NCBI GenBank assembly: GCA_002150815.3 | Contig: NDFF03000057.1 | Coordinates: forward strand, 1 to 64,000 | From: Grammothele lineata | Taxonomy: Eukaryota; Basidiomycota; Agaricomycetes; Polyporales; Polyporaceae | Direction: 5' to 3' | DNA length: 64,000 nucleotides | Shown: one piece after another, positions 23,456 through 33,884 of the stretch | How positions within the stretch are numbered: the first letter of the stretch is position 1 | Layout of the letters: each line of letters begins with the position of its first letter | Notes under the pieces: generated by a model | Database searches by the model: none | Told to the model about the DNA's origin: nothing | What the model saw: only the letters and a program-made list of their open reading frames with translations | Program-made: the position numbers and the translations under genes

Positions 23456-24337
23456 TCAACGCGCAGGCGGGGGCGCGAGGAAGCGCACGCCCTCGCCATC
23501 CGCGACGGCGATCGTCTGCGCGCGGCCCGCCTTGGTGAGCACAGCGATCGCCCTGCGGAGGAGCGGGAGCGGGAGGCCCTCGAGCGGGGAGGGCACAGCC
23601 GGCTCGACGATCTCGAAGAGCGTCAGGATCGTGTTCAGCTGCCCGGTCGTCGCCGCCTATGGTCCGGTGCAGAGTAGGAAGTAGTGGTGATAGACATCGG
23701 GGCGCGCCGTAACGATAATGCGGGACAAGCAATGTCAGATCGGAACGCGGAGGGAGAGGGGAGGAGAGCGCACCCATTCGTGGAGGACCTGTGCCCATTC
23801 CTCTGGGGTACGCCAGTAAAGGAGCACAGCCTGGGTCTGGCCGGGCGGGTCATACGTCGCCTGGTTCGCAGCGACCATGTCCCCGAGGACCGCGGCGACG
23901 TGCGAGGCGCGCATTCTCCCTATAGTTCCCGAGTCCGAGATGAGCATCCCTATGCGCGTCTCAAGGCCTCGAAGAAGGAGGGACTGACGGTTAATGCGCG
24001 GATTGCGGAGGATCTCGGCCCAGGCGCTGTCCTCGGGCGCGTCTGCGTCCTCGGCGCGGAGGACGAAGAGCCGTTTGTGGCGGGCATACGTTAGGATAAG
24101 TCGAGCCCAGTTCTGCGCGACCGTCTTCTGGGTCGCGGGGTTCGGTTGCTGCCTGGATGGGTGATGCGGATGAGCGTGCCGGACGTGGATGGACGCAAGA
24201 AGGCTACACACGTGAAGAATGGCGGGGCCGCGTGTATAGATGGTAGGAGGAAGCCTGGATATGTAGAACTTGAGCGTAAATTGTGATTAGAGTAGAATAG
24301 GTGTACCAGATGCTGTTGTGTGAGTAGTCAAAGCCAT
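23456..24337 (-). CDS. VPS25: ESCRT-II subunit Vps25
   Basis: Exons 24337-24307, 24254-24212, 24152-23774 and 23656-23456 join to 217 aa, close to other Vps25 proteins (about 175-220). The N-terminal PSIHAAPPFFTQQPN block carries the PPxY-like region by which Vps25 binds Vps22 and Vps36. Two winged-helix domains follow: the first with WARLILTYARHKRLFVLRAE, the second with AVLLYWRTPEEWAQVLHEW and TTGQLNTILTLFEIVE. Vps25 occurs twice in the ESCRT-II complex and recruits Vps20 of ESCRT-III at endosomes for multivesicular-body sorting. The first two exons are very short (31 and 43 nt) but rebuild the family N-terminus exactly, which makes the model strong. It lies tail-to-tail with the RING gene. 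Confidence 0.93.
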
Positions 24338-27300
24338 GGTTAAATCGAAGCGGCCCCGGGGAAGGGGACAATTCAAGGTTCTGTTCGTGAACTATTTGCG
24401 CGATATTTTCAATTGCAGTGAAGTCGAGGGTCTACTATTCCGTTCAACCAATCCGTCGTGGGTCTTCTGCGGGTAATAAGCTACGGTTTCACGTAGTGAA
24501 CAGGCCTTGTCGAAGTGCGGGTCTAAGTCGGTGTTGACAATGATAGGAGCTTGAGCAGCTTGTCGGTTTCCGAGTATGCCGTTATTCACACATAAGCGCC
24601 CGTTGCTCCGCACATCACAAGATCGACTCCATGGAGTGCCATTTATTCCTCACTTAGCCTCGAGCCGGTCTCTATCGGCCGTCCTTGGGTCAGCTCATTT
24701 CCCGCCCCCATTGCCTCACCACCCCTTATCTATGCGCCGACGAATGATTGTACTCAGTAATGCTAGTACAACTCCGCGAGAGTTAGTCTGAGCTAGTCGA
24801 CATTAGTTCGCCACGCTTGTAGTAGGGGTCGGGTGCCGTCCACCGACACTTCCAGAACTTTAGAAGCCTCAGCCTCCGAGTACAAATTCCTCGTTCTTTC
24901 AATACCACTCCTAAGCTGAAATTGATAATCGCAGTGGAGTGGGCTTTATATATACAATGAGAGCGGCCGAAGCGGAGGCTTGAAATACGCACATAAGGCT
25001 CTGATGTTTACCTTAAAGGAGTAGAGCTTGCGTCACGATAGTGCTTCATAACATCTTACATCCGATGTCGGAGCTTACTGGATGGTTAGATTGAGAAAAG
25101 CCCCGGATGTGACCGGCAAGAGTGGCATAGACCGAGTCGAGACAGGTCTGCGTTAGGTCAGAACTCAGCTTCGCCTGAGCCGCATCATCGGCGTCGCACT
25201 GGTCCAAACTTTTTGAATCTCAGCTATCATCTTGCCTCTCGCCCTCCACCCTTACATCCGACATAGTACGCTGGCTATGTACTTCATGGTCGAGTCCGGT
25301 GGCCCAGGTCCGGGACGGATGATGTCTGGAAAACTTCGTATGGTGAGTGTGCAATCCGAAACCATGATCGGCTGGAACACTTTCTGGGAAGCTCTTACTC
25401 TGTGACAGCATCGCCATGGACCGGACCTCGTGGAGCAACTGCGACTGTGTACCAATGCGTTCTTGAGTTTACTCGAAAATCCTAATGAGCATCCTTGCCA
25501 AGAACCGGAAGATCTCGGCATCGGCTCAAATTCAGGCCGGCGGTGACGTCGGAGACGGTGTGGAAGGCCAACGAAAAGCCAGGACGCCTACAAGAGCGAC
25601 ACCACTTAGCAAAGGAGGAGTCGTATGATTGCTGTTATAGTGAGTGTTCTCCATGACGCTTTGCCCCGACACTGCGAAGGAATCGGAGCCCGTCGTTTGC
25701 ACATTGGAGGAAGTCAGCCGGGAATGAACATTGGTACACAACAGAAGAAAAAATACCCCCGTGCTAGGCTCGTTTAGGAGACAGGAACCCTTCCGTATAC
25801 GCGAATGGCAGAGGTATTCCTAAATCTAGTCGAATGTCAATATACCTCGTAAGAAGCTTCGAAGCCCGTGGTACGTCATCACGCCGTAGCTAAAGGTTCT
25901 CATTCTGTCGCCCCCTTAGAGCGGTCCCCGGCTATGTCAGGTGGAAAAGTTATGAATTGGTTTCAGGTGAGCGTGGGTGTTGCGTACAATGAATGTGGTC
26001 TGGAACATTCAGTGTATGCAACACCATCACTTGTGCCTCGCAGACAGCCCTCAACAAGGGCTGTACTTGGGGGTGCCATTAAGCTGCTTGACAACTAGCT
26101 CATGCATGACGAGAAGGGGCACATCATGTTGGACCCGGCGCGGCATGAGAGCACCATTGCAACTGAGAAGACAGACCTTCTGAGTGTCCACAGCGGGACT
26201 CGCCTCTACAAGGGGCAGCCCAGCGTACCACCGCCGTGATCAGACCTCGGGGACGGTCTGTGCCAGTTTTCGAGCAAGTATGGCGAGAGCACGTCCTATT
26301 GTACGCCTTCAAATATGTTGTCTTCTTCAGCACGAGGAGTGGTGCTGATAGTTCCTGGCAGTACAAGAATATTGATGAGAGAGGCTGAGCGATGCTTCTG
26401 CTAATTGGATAGCCTATGTCGCAGTCTCGTTCGAGAATCGACGAGCAATCTGCCTTCCGATGTCATAAGGGGGGTCGCTTTTGCCCCAGTGCATGTTCAA
26501 GTCGTCGAAACCGAATTTGGGATACGACCGACGGCTCATACCTTTCTACTCTAGAATCCACAATTTCCTTGGAACTTTTCTTGGTTCTCCCTGGCGGTGT
26601 ATTGGTTGCCAACGACGATCCCTACGACTTCGTCTTGTGATTGAGATGGTATAAGACCGAGGGAGGACGACATGTGAAGACGGAGAGATGGCCAACGTCG
26701 ATCGCTGAGACTAAGCTCACGACGCCGACGCGCCTCGCAGCGCCCCGGGGACCTGTCATAACTCGGTCTATGGTGTTGCTCGTACGTGACCTCACTCGTT
26801 TTGGTAAATCTTCAATCCCAACGCGTCGGCTGTTTTTTCCTTCATCCCACTCATCTATACCATGCGGTCGATTTCCTTCAAATTATCGTCACCACGATGC
26901 CCCATTTTTCCCGTTGGCATATCTCCCTAGCTCCGTGAACTCAATTGATTCTCTGTCGCCTGCGCCATGCAGCAAGCGTGACGAAAACTCTCCAGCAGTC
27001 AACTTTGTTTCACCGCCATCAGAAGCCAGTGCCACCGATACGTACACTGCAAGTCTCCGCTCTACGCCTCGCCATTTTCAATGTCTTCTTCAATGTCGGA
27101 TCTCGCGGAGAAGGCAAGCCTGCAGGAGACCCCATGGTAGGGATAGGCCGCATTCGCCGTTCACGCTGGACGATCGTCTTGCTCTTCTGCTAGTGAGTCA
27201 GCCCTTCAGAAGCTCCGGAGCATCTCTTCGTACGTGCTCCACGACGATACCTCAAGGCTTTCCCCAACCGCCCCCTAGGCGTGCTCACGGTCTTTCCTCC

Positions 27301-28100
27301 CGGGTACCTCCCCTCATATCCGTTTCATCGAACCCTACCCTGACCACTGGACGGCGAACGACAGTTCGACATGAGTGCGCTGGTCACCGTACCTGCCGTT
27401 CGGTGTCTCCCCGTCCACGACATCGGACTTTCCCCCTGCGTTGGACCAAGGTAGCCGTTGTGGTGATGACTCGCCGTGCAGCTGCGGTGAATTCCCGGGG
27501 AGTACCATTCATACGCTTACCTTCGTGCGTTCACAGTATCTCTTCGCCGCCGCTCGATCCTCCCCCGTTGCAAACCTTACCCTATATCGGTGGTCTTCAG
27601 CGTACGCTGTTTTCGTGTTCGTGCCGGTAAAGTTGTTGGGACCGCCTACGTTCGGCCCTGAGGATCGCCACTAGTGAATACGCCGTGACTCCCTTGAGCT
27701 GGCTTTTGGTTGTACGATGAAACGTATGCTCAGGTTCCTCTTAAATTTGTTCCACCCGATGCTTTGATACGTTCGATGCTCGTACGTCTTCACAACGGAC
27801 CTACCACCCGGCCGGTATTTCCGCGCTACTGTTAAGTCCATCCTGAATTCCGGCTGGTTTATATATGACACGGTCTCAACTTTTGTGTCGAAGTACATCA
27901 CAGAGCTTGACTGACGTACTCTATAGTTGCTTATTTTTGTTCTGTGACGTGAGCTAATTTAGCAGTTAAAAATTACGCGCATCGCTTCCAAGTCAAAGCA
28001 AAGGAGAAAAGATAACCATTGGGCTCTCCAAGTCCGCCTAAAGACTCCGGAGATTCCTGGTACCAACGATAGTATATACTTCGAACCAGTCGTATGCAAG
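24338..28100. other. 3.7-kb gene-free stretch
   Basis: From the Vps25 start to tRNA-Asp. I find no supported gene. A plus-strand fragment around 25277-25545 could encode a short two-exon peptide (MVESGGPGPG... then LVEQLRLCTNAFLSLLENP) but has no family match. The frame at 26641-27630 is open yet begins at a non-ATG codon and reads as low-complexity Ser/Arg/Pro. Base composition drops towards AT in 24.4-25.2 and 27.7-28.1 kb. No terminal repeats or transposase motifs were seen. Old mobile-element relics are possible. Confidence 0.45.
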
Positions 28101-28181
28101 TCTCTGTTAGTATATCGGTTAGTACACGCGCCTGTCATGCTATGGCCGCGCGAAAGCGGGGTTCGACTCCCCGACAGAGAG
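28101..28181 (+). tRNA. tRNA-Asp (anticodon GTC) with short intron
   Basis: An 81-nt gene. The acceptor stem TCTCTGT pairs perfectly with ACAGAGA, discriminator G. The D-arm region is TAGTATATCGGTTAGTA. The anticodon stem CGCGC/GCGCG holds CTGTCA with GTC in anticodon position, then a 9-nt intron (TGCTATGGC) and the last loop base C. The T-arm is CGGGGTTCGACTCCCCG. Identity elements fit aspartate. Confidence 0.93.
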
Positions 28182-28186
28182 CTTCC

Positions 28187-28191
28187 TTTTT
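28187..28191 (+). terminator. Pol III terminator of tRNA-Asp
   Basis: A TTTTT run five bases after the tRNA 3' end. Confidence 0.7.
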
Positions 28192-28356
28192 ATAACCACA
28201 TGCTGGCAATTTCTCTCTCCGTTTTCTCTCCGTAACTATACCGGAGACTACCATACCGACCCCGAGAAGTCTAGAGTACATGAGATTTCAGAGATTAAAT
28301 GCTGTTGTACAGTATAGATCACTATAGCACCAGCATATAGTACCCCAAGGATCACC

Positions 28357-30184
28357 TCAGTCGCTCTCCTCGTCATCGCCGATGAAGGCCATAATACTCT
28401 GTCTTACAGCGGCGCGACGTTTAGGCACCACCTCCACATCCATGTCGGACTCCTCGTTAGCCTCGTCATCTTCTGCGGGCTTCGAGGCTCTGCGGCGACC
28501 GGCAGCCTCCATCTTCGTTGCGAATTCCTTCACATCCCCTGTGACGTCATCAGTGAATACCAGGGCGTGCGACGCAGCATTTGCAGGATACGCACTGAGT
28601 TCCTGTTCGAACTCACGCTTCTCCTTGATGGCTTTAGCTTCTCCGAGGCTCATCCTACCTGACATGCCGAGGTCGGTGAGCATTTGCCTGAGGTGGCGGA
28701 TCTGTTCGGAAGGCTTGTCGAGGCCCTTCAACTCTCTCGACCAAACTTTGCGAACGCCGCAGGCGACCACGAGGGACTAGGCAGGGCGGACATAGCGGTT
28801 AGCACGACGAGGCTTAAGTAGGAAATGTGTTTGAAGTCAATACCTTCAGCCGCTTAATCGTCTCTTCGTCCTTAGACAGCTCCTTTGCAGGCTCTTTCCG
28901 CTTCCTACCCTTCGCGGCTTTCTCTTTGACAGGCTTCTCGGCCTGATGTGGGGGTGTGTCAGCAACATGGTGAGTTTGATGATGAGTGCACTGACTCGTG
29001 AACGACCCTGCATACATCGAAAGGTTAGGGCACGATGCAGCATACATAAGGACCCACACGCACCCCGCTCTCTCCCTTCTTCTTACGCTTCCTAGCCGGC
29101 TCTGGATCATCGTCTAGCACAGACATTTCCGATTCGCTCTTCTGAGCGCGGGATGTCAGCACCGCGAAGCCGTCCATTTCGCGAAGAGCAGTCCCGGGTC
29201 CACTCACCGCACCGTCATTCCGTTCGTCTTCCGCGACCTCTGCGTCCGAGTGGGCCTCTGCTGGGGCCGAGACCTCTCGCGTCTTGCCCTTCTCGTCGCG
29301 CGGCGCGGGCGACGCGGTCTTCTGCCGCTTCGCGGGTGGTTCCCTGTCTTCTTCCCCAGCGGATCCCTGTCGCGACTCATGAGATCGAGCGCGACAGCGT
29401 GCGAGTGTGCGGAGCAACTCACCTCCGACTCGCTCACAACGCGCTTCGGGGCGGGCTTGGCCTTAGGGCGCGCCTGGGACGTCTCTGCCGCAGCGACCTT
29501 CGCCTTCGCACCGCCCTCTTCGTCGTCCGAAGAGGGAACGACGGACTGCGTACACCGCGCGAGATAAGTAGTAGCATATAAGCGGGACGCGAGACTACTC
29601 ACGGCGGATCTCGTTGGCTTCCTCTCCTTCGGAGGCTTAGCCTTCTTGGATGCAGGCTTGCTCTGAGCCCCGCCCACCTTCGCCTCTCCGTCCTCATCCG
29701 CCAGCTTCATCTTTCGTTTGGGTGCATTCGCGCGAGGCTTGCTGGGCTTCTTCTCGCTCTTCGAGGCAGGCGAGGCTTTCTTCGATTTCGAGGACTCGCC
29801 TTTCTTGCTCTGCGCTTTACCCTTCTTCGCCGCTTCCTCGTCCGCAGCTGCCTTAGCCTGATTTTCGCCACCGAACGAAGAGTTGAATTGAGGGGAAATG
29901 TACAGGACAATACAGGACTCACGAGAGCCTCGTCAACCATAGTACTCAACGCCGCCTTGTACTCCTTCTCGTCAAGCACACCCTCGTCGAGCCCCATCTC
30001 CTCCTCCACCTTCCGCCTCATCGTCTTCTTGGTATTCTGTCTACAACAATCCGCACACGCCAGTCAGCTCCCAGACCACACTGCTAAGCACCGCCTGATA
30101 TACGCACTCGAGGGCGCCTTCCGCGTAGATCTTCGCCACCACGGCGAACGTGGTTTTGCGCAGCTCCTCCATATCGGTGGCCAT
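28357..30184 (-). CDS. HIRIP3-like histone chaperone candidate
   Basis: Nine exons: 30184-30108, 30040-29923, 29857-29603, 29545-29423, 29366-29208, 29141-29064, 29007-28996, 28942-28844, 28776-28357. The product is 446 aa. The N-terminus (about residues 1-65; NTKKTMRRKVEEEMGLDEGV) resembles the DEK C-terminal-type helical domain. The centre is Lys/Ser/Glu-rich, disordered and strongly charged. The C-terminal block ETIKRLKSLVVACGVRKVWS, then LRQMLTDLGMSGRMSLGEAK, closely follows the conserved segment of metazoan HIRA-interacting protein 3, which binds H2A-H2B. Expected location: nucleus, with a role in histone handling. The tail ends in an acidic DDEESD. The 12-nt exon 7 is in frame either included or skipped, so its use is uncertain. 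Confidence 0.8.
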
Positions 30185-30809
30185 GATTTGCCGTCGCGAG
30201 CCGAAAGAGAGACAGTGCTGAGAGGGCGTGCGAAGAGCAGTGTGCGTGCGTGCGTGCGGTGGGAGTGCGCCCGGTGGTCGAGCGTGAGACGCGTCGAGAC
30301 GCGCGACGCGCTTTCGGTTAAGGTTGACACGTTTGCACCTATTTGGTATGAGCGCTTACTGGGCGGCATTCCGGCCCGACACCCCAGGGCAAGGCTTTCA
30401 GCAAGACAACAGCAGGTTAGAAGGAAACTCCACAGAACCTTCAAGCTCCAGCTTGAAGCTATGCACTACTCTGAAGACCACACTCGATGTTAGAAGCCAA
30501 GCAGAGAATATTATATTGCTACAGATGGTGCAAGCTGTTAAGTTACAGAGATATCGTCGTACAACCTAATTACCGCTGATGATACAGGGGGGGATAATAC
30601 AGTGAGTGCCGGAGACTCCGAGAGCAAGAACGCGGAGATAACATCAGACAAAACGGGACAAAACGGAGCAAAACGTGAGCGAAACATAATAGGTCATGGG
30701 AACGAGCTCGTATCAGCGAAATCCATGTCGTTTTTCTAACGCGGAGGCAATATCCAGATATACCTCGCGGAAAATGCCAAAACCCCATATCCAAAATAGC
30801 TAGCTGGCC
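30185..30809. other. Intergenic between two minus-strand genes
   Basis: About 0.6 kb: promoter of the HIRIP3-like gene and 3' region of the next gene. It includes a GTGCGTGCGTGCGTGCGGTG simple-repeat patch near 30241. No gene seen. Confidence 0.5.
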
Positions 30810-32534
30810 TCACATGTCGCTCTTCTTCCCGCCCATAGCGCGGAAGAGCCCGCGCATGCCCATCTTGCTCGTCGCCTTCTTGAGCGCGCCCGCACGAGGC
30901 TCACCGCCGACCCGGGGCGAGAGAGGCATAGCCGGGGCCGGGGCACGCGTATGCGCCTTGCGAGCCGAGGGCGCCTGCGTGGGAGCGGGTGCGGGCTCGA
31001 AAGACGCGGCGAGGAAGTCGTCCCGGACCTGCTCGGGGTCGAGCGGGTTCGTGGGGCACTTGAATGCCGGGCTCGGCGGGGTGAGCTTGAGGGGCGCGGG
31101 CCGGCGGCGGGGTGCCTTCACTGCGCGCGTCGGTACAGCAGCAGTGGGGGCGGCGGTAGCGCCTTCGGGTACGGGGAATACGTCCAGAAGGAACTCGGGC
31201 TTGCGGAGGTGCTTCGCGGTGCGTCGTGCGCGGGCGGGGATCGCGAGGACGGACATACCGGGGCGGCGGGCGCATGCGGGAGCGAGCGCGCTACCGAACG
31301 CGGCGAGGTCGTCACGCGAGTCCTCGGTGCGCATCGCGTAGCGCGGGTCGAGGTCCGAATCCTGGCTGGACACACTCCCGCGGCGCACCTCGTCTTCAAG
31401 GAGGGCACCCAGAGCAACGGAGGCCGCGGAGAGTTTGCGGGGGGAGTCCCCGGCCTTGATTGGGGACCCGAAACGAACCCAGCTCTCTTCGCTGCGCCCA
31501 TCCCAAGCCTCGTCGCCTCCAAGGAGGTGCGCGTACTCCCACTCCTCATCCTGATCGCGCCAAACGCCGCCCTCACCGTCGCGGAAGACGTCCGCGACGC
31601 CAACGAGACGGCCATTCGCGGTGCGCTCTGCCGCGCCGCCCGCCTTGGCCTGCGCTTCCGCGAAGCGGCGAATGTGGTCCTCGATCGAGCCGCCGTCGGC
31701 GAGCTGCGCGAGCGCGAGCTCCGTCGCGAGCGGCGGGGGGCGGAACTTGGCGTACTTCGACTTCTTCGCGGCAGTCACCGCCGCACTCGCCTGGGCGCGC
31801 TGCGCCGCCCGGTTCTGAGCGTGCATAGAAGACTTCGGCGACCGGGGCGACTTCAGGGCGGGGGAAGCGGGACCACGCATCGCGGAAGACTTCGAGCGAG
31901 CGCGTTTGCTAGTCGTCTTGAGCGCGGTGAGGGAGCGGAAGTGCTTGAGACCCTTCGCGGGCTTGGCAGGGCTCGGGGGCTGCGGCTGGAAGTAGGACGG
32001 GGGGCGGACCTTGCCCGTCGGGAGCGCGGGGATCGTCGCGGAGAGGGGCGTGTCGGGGAAGTGCACGAACACGGACGTGTAGCCGACGGCGGTGAGGTCC
32101 GGCTTGAAGTCCTTCACGGAGGGCGTGATCACCTGGCGCGACGCGGCGGCGGGGGAGTCGTGGAACGTGAGGAACGAGCCGGAGCGAGGGGTGCTCGCGC
32201 TCACGGACGGGCGCCGGGAGACGACGGAGCCGGAGCCGTACGAGGAACGGCGGGGGCTGGAGATCGACGAGCGACGATGGGGCGAGCGGGGAGCTGGAGA
32301 ACCCGGGTGGACCGCGGCAACCCACGCCGCGATGGCTGAAGTGGTGGCCGAGCGACGCCTAGGGTACGGCTGGGAGCACGGGGCGCGCTTGGGTGCAGGA
32401 GGCGAAGGAAGGGGCTGAGTGGGACGCTTCTTCTGCGGGGGCGGGTGCGCGAGGAAAGCGTAGGCAGGAGGCTGGTCTTGAGGAGACGCGTTGGCAGAGA
32501 TGATGGACTGAGCGGGCGTGACGGCAGCAGACAT
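30810..32534 (-). CDS. Basic disordered protein, function unknown
   Basis: A single uninterrupted exon of 574 aa, unusual here where most genes have several introns. The protein is rich in Pro, Ala, Ser and Arg. The most ordered segment is about residues 145-185 (VGYTSVFVHFPDTPLSATIP). A second conserved-looking part is about 265-345 (FRPPPLATELALAQLADGG, then EDEEWEYA-like acidic residues). Many Ser-Pro and Arg-x-x-Ser sites suggest phosphoregulation. The C-terminus ends in a basic GLFRAMGGKKSDM. I do not recognise the family; it resembles long, poorly annotated basidiomycete proteins. Translation from ATG 32534 is open to the stop without needing splicing. Long antisense frames exist but look like GC-driven shadows. 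Confidence 0.7.
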   Translation of the reverse strand: MSAAVTPAQSIISANASPQDQPPAYAFLAHPPPQKKRPTQPLPSPPAPKRAPCSQPYPRRRSATTSAIAAWVAAVHPGSPAPRSPHRRSSISSPRRSSYGSGSVVSRRPSVSASTPRSGSFLTFHDSPAAASRQVITPSVKDFKPDLTAVGYTSVFVHFPDTPLSATIPALPTGKVRPPSYFQPQPPSPAKPAKGLKHFRSLTALKTTSKRARSKSSAMRGPASPALKSPRSPKSSMHAQNRAAQRAQASAAVTAAKKSKYAKFRPPPLATELALAQLADGGSIEDHIRRFAEAQAKAGGAAERTANGRLVGVADVFRDGEGGVWRDQDEEWEYAHLLGGDEAWDGRSEESWVRFGSPIKAGDSPRKLSAASVALGALLEDEVRRGSVSSQDSDLDPRYAMRTEDSRDDLAAFGSALAPACARRPGMSVLAIPARARRTAKHLRKPEFLLDVFPVPEGATAAPTAAVPTRAVKAPRRRPAPLKLTPPSPAFKCPTNPLDPEQVRDDFLAASFEPAPAPTQAPSARKAHTRAPAPAMPLSPRVGGEPRAGALKKATSKMGMRGLFRAMGGKKSDM

Positions 32535-33884
32535 GAATGATGCGGTGCGTTAAAGTGGCTTGAACGTGTACGGGAAGAGACGTCTGGCCACATCGGAGCA
32601 CTGCATGAGCCGGGCCCAAGGAGGTGAGATTAGATGGCAGAAGTACTCACCAAAAATGAAACAAGGCGTGCGGGCGTTCTAACAGAAGATGACGTTCAGA
32701 CGCGTGAATGTGGTCGAGCTCGAAGGCGAAGACGAGTTGCCGAATGGGACAGTAAGGCTACAGAGAGCGGACAGGGTCCAAGAGACAGAGGATAGGCTGT
32801 AGAGCGGATGAGGGGAGAGCACTAGACTAGCTGGTGTTGCCAGTCCAAGCCGGACGCGAGGGTCCTTAAGACGACGGAGGGGACAAAAGTCGTGCCCCAC
32901 GCTCGCGCGAGGGACAATTGGCCTCGCATCGGCACGTCAACATCGTCTATAAACACGCCCGGCGTCTATCCGGCCGCATACAATTCACCGTCGCGTGCCC
33001 GCCTTAGCCGGACCCCGGCTACCTCTCCGGCGCTTCCTGCCTTCCTTTATTGTGCATCCCCTCGCGTGGCACCAGGCAAGGCAAGGGTGAGTGTCCCGGG
33101 TCCGTGCTCAAAGTACAACGTCTGCCTTTGCGGGAACAACGACCAGGACTTTCATCGCTCAAAGCACAATAAGGACGACGGCGCAAGCAATGAACCTCTC
33201 ATGACCCGCCGAACGTTCCTGCTTCTACCGACGCGGCCAGAGCCAGGCGTCGCGCGAGGCAATGTCGCGCTTGCCTGTTAATTGTCTTGCAACCCTCACG
33301 AGGCCACGCCGGCGTTGCCACTACGATGATCCATCACCAACAGTGACGAGTACTGCGATACGTCTCTTGGGCGACAGCGAGGGCAGCCCGGCGCGACCTC
33401 GCTCGGGCGTACTCTCTGCATTATCCCGCGTGGCACATTGCTTCAGGATTCAGCGGGATCCAGATAGCCCACCGACAAGGTATCGAGAAACACCGGACGC
33501 TAGTCGTGGGTGCAGCGTTCCGGATTTCTGGATTGACTTCCTTGAGGAGCACAGTGACGAAAGCCTCTGCAACCTTGCGGCAGTAGCGCGGGTCTTCCCC
33601 GCGCCTCCTGTGGGACGCGGAAGCGCGGAGGAAGCACCGGCTCGGAGCACTGGGAATAACGGCGGGCAGGACTTCTCCAGTTCTGATACGTCGATCAATA
33701 CAGTCATATAATCATACATTGTTCCGATAAGTTACTCTCGCCCCGCACAGCGGGCGAGACATCGTCAGGGGGCGTAAAGCACGCAAGCAACAAGAGCAGT
33801 CGTGCGAGCATCTCAGGGAGAGCTCTCTTCTCGAATGTCGAGGGTCGGCCGAACAACAACAGGTGCGCGGTAATGAGCTGAGGC
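32535..33884. other. Intergenic, nothing recognised
   Basis: About 1.35 kb between the disordered-protein gene and the RanBP1-domain gene. Plus-strand frames at 32892-33281 and 33262-33711 carry no domain and no plausible splicing. Confidence 0.5.

Noticed and set aside
26641..27630. 329-aa plus-strand frame in the gene-free block
   Set aside because: No ATG start at its left end, low-complexity composition and no recognisable domain.
30951..32339. 462-aa plus-strand open frame antisense to the disordered protein gene
   Set aside because: Arg/Gly/Glu-rich composition and lack of domains fit a GC-driven shadow of the minus-strand exon.
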